From: JAGXTF01 sp040376005
GTDB taxonomy: Bacteria; Bacteroidota; Bacteroidia; NS11-12g; UBA955
Assembly: GCA_040376005.1 (NCBI GenBank)
Contig: JBEIRK010000111.1
Coordinates: forward strand, 1-8,387
DNA: 8,387 nt
Direction: 5' to 3'
Shown here: positions 7,883-8,387 of the stretch, piece after piece
Layout: every line of letters begins with the position of its first letter
How positions within the stretch are numbered: position 1 is the first letter of the stretch
Program-made: the position numbers and the translations under genes
The notes under the pieces: generated by a model
Told to the model about the DNA's origin: nothing
The model's input: the letters and a program-made list of their open reading frames with translations, nothing else
Database searches by the model: none

Positions 7883-8387
7883 GACACTGTTTAACGGTTC
7901 TGGGGATAATCACTTTGCTACTTTTTCCAGTATCCCTATTTTCTCAAGTTCAGCATTATTCAAAAGGAAAAATTCTGTATGAAAGAAAAACCAATATTTA
8001 TCGCTTGTCTGAAGGAATGTGGTCACATGAGTATTTTAAAAATTCAAAATTCACAACAGATACTTTTACATTAAACTTTGACAGCAGTCATAGCTTTTTT
8101 AGCTGCGAAACTTACAACGAATACGAGGCCACAACAGGAGGATTTAGCTTCAGAATAAATCCTGATTTAACAACTAAAATATATAAAAACCACCTTTCGG
8201 ATAGTCTCATCGTTGTGAGGCAAATGCAGGAAGAGCAAATTGCCATCATAGATAGCTTTAGAAATATTCAATGGAAGGTACTTGATGAATTCAGGGATAT
8301 CGCGGGTTTCCGCTGTCAGAAGTACGTAGGTGTAATCTATGATTCGGTCTATGTTACTGCATTTGTTACAGATCAGATTTTGGTTCA
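7879..8387 (+). CDS. GLPGLI family protein, 3' end cut by the window
   Basis: The reading frame stays open to the window edge, giving 169 visible residues. It starts at ATG 7879 within an ATGA overlap with the preceding stop. A signal peptide is clear (MRHCLTVLGIITLLLFPVSLFS, cleavage before Q23). After it come GKILYERKTNIYRL and, near the visible end, IQWKVLDEFRDIAGFRCQKY followed by DSVYVTAFVTDQIL. This is the conserved pattern of the Bacteroidota GLPGLI family, in which a Gly-Leu-Pro-Gly motif would follow shortly, just beyond the window. The protein should be exported to the periplasm or outer membrane. The family's function is unknown. Its members are often encoded beside barrel proteins of the kind upstream, which suggests a shared job, perhaps assembly or substrate handling of that barrel (inference). 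Confidence 0.88.
   Translation, partial: MRHCLTVLGIITLLLFPVSLFSQVQHYSKGKILYERKTNIYRLSEGMWSHEYFKNSKFTTDTFTLNFDSSHSFFSCETYNEYEATTGGFSFRINPDLTTKIYKNHLSDSLIVVRQMQEEQIAIIDSFRNIQWKVLDEFRDIAGFRCQKYVGVIYDSVYVTAFVTDQILV

Overview
The window looks like a piece of a Bacteroidota chromosome (or metagenome-derived contig), probably from an environmental lineage near Chitinophagia, Sphingobacteriia or Flavobacteriia. The evidence is a type IX secretion (T9SS) C-terminal sorting domain, a carboxypeptidase-regulatory/plug/outer-membrane-barrel receptor followed by a GLPGLI-family protein, a Bacteroidota-style promoter (TTG, 19 bases, TAnnTTTG), and start codons mostly without Shine-Dalgarno sequences. Everything recognisable is on the + strand, the window is almost fully coding, and no RNA gene, insertion sequence or CRISPR array was seen.

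Layout. Bases 1-398 hold the 3' part of a c-type cytochrome gene that is broken twice: a one-base frameshift near 67, and an internal deletion at 319-326 that removes most of the second haem domain. Bases 464-2443 encode a secreted T9SS cargo protein with two fibronectin-III-like domains flanking a central domain of uncertain function, possibly related to the caspase/gingipain fold but without the usual catalytic pair. Bases 2562-5036 encode a membrane-bound proton-pumping pyrophosphatase (hppA), which ends in an unusual tail of about 110 residues with 17 cysteines. It is followed by a strong intrinsic terminator at 5046-5074. Bases 5144-7882 encode a large outer-membrane beta-barrel protein, whose stop codon overlaps the start of a GLPGLI-family protein (7879 to the window edge) by four bases.

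How the genes relate. The genes do not form one pathway. hppA appears to be a stand-alone unit with its own promoter region and terminator. The barrel protein and the GLPGLI protein are almost certainly one translationally coupled operon acting at the outer membrane and in the periplasm. The T9SS cargo gene has its own promoter. The most unusual item is the cysteine-rich extension of the pyrophosphatase, which family topology places outside the cytoplasm. No wholly new multi-gene system is evident.
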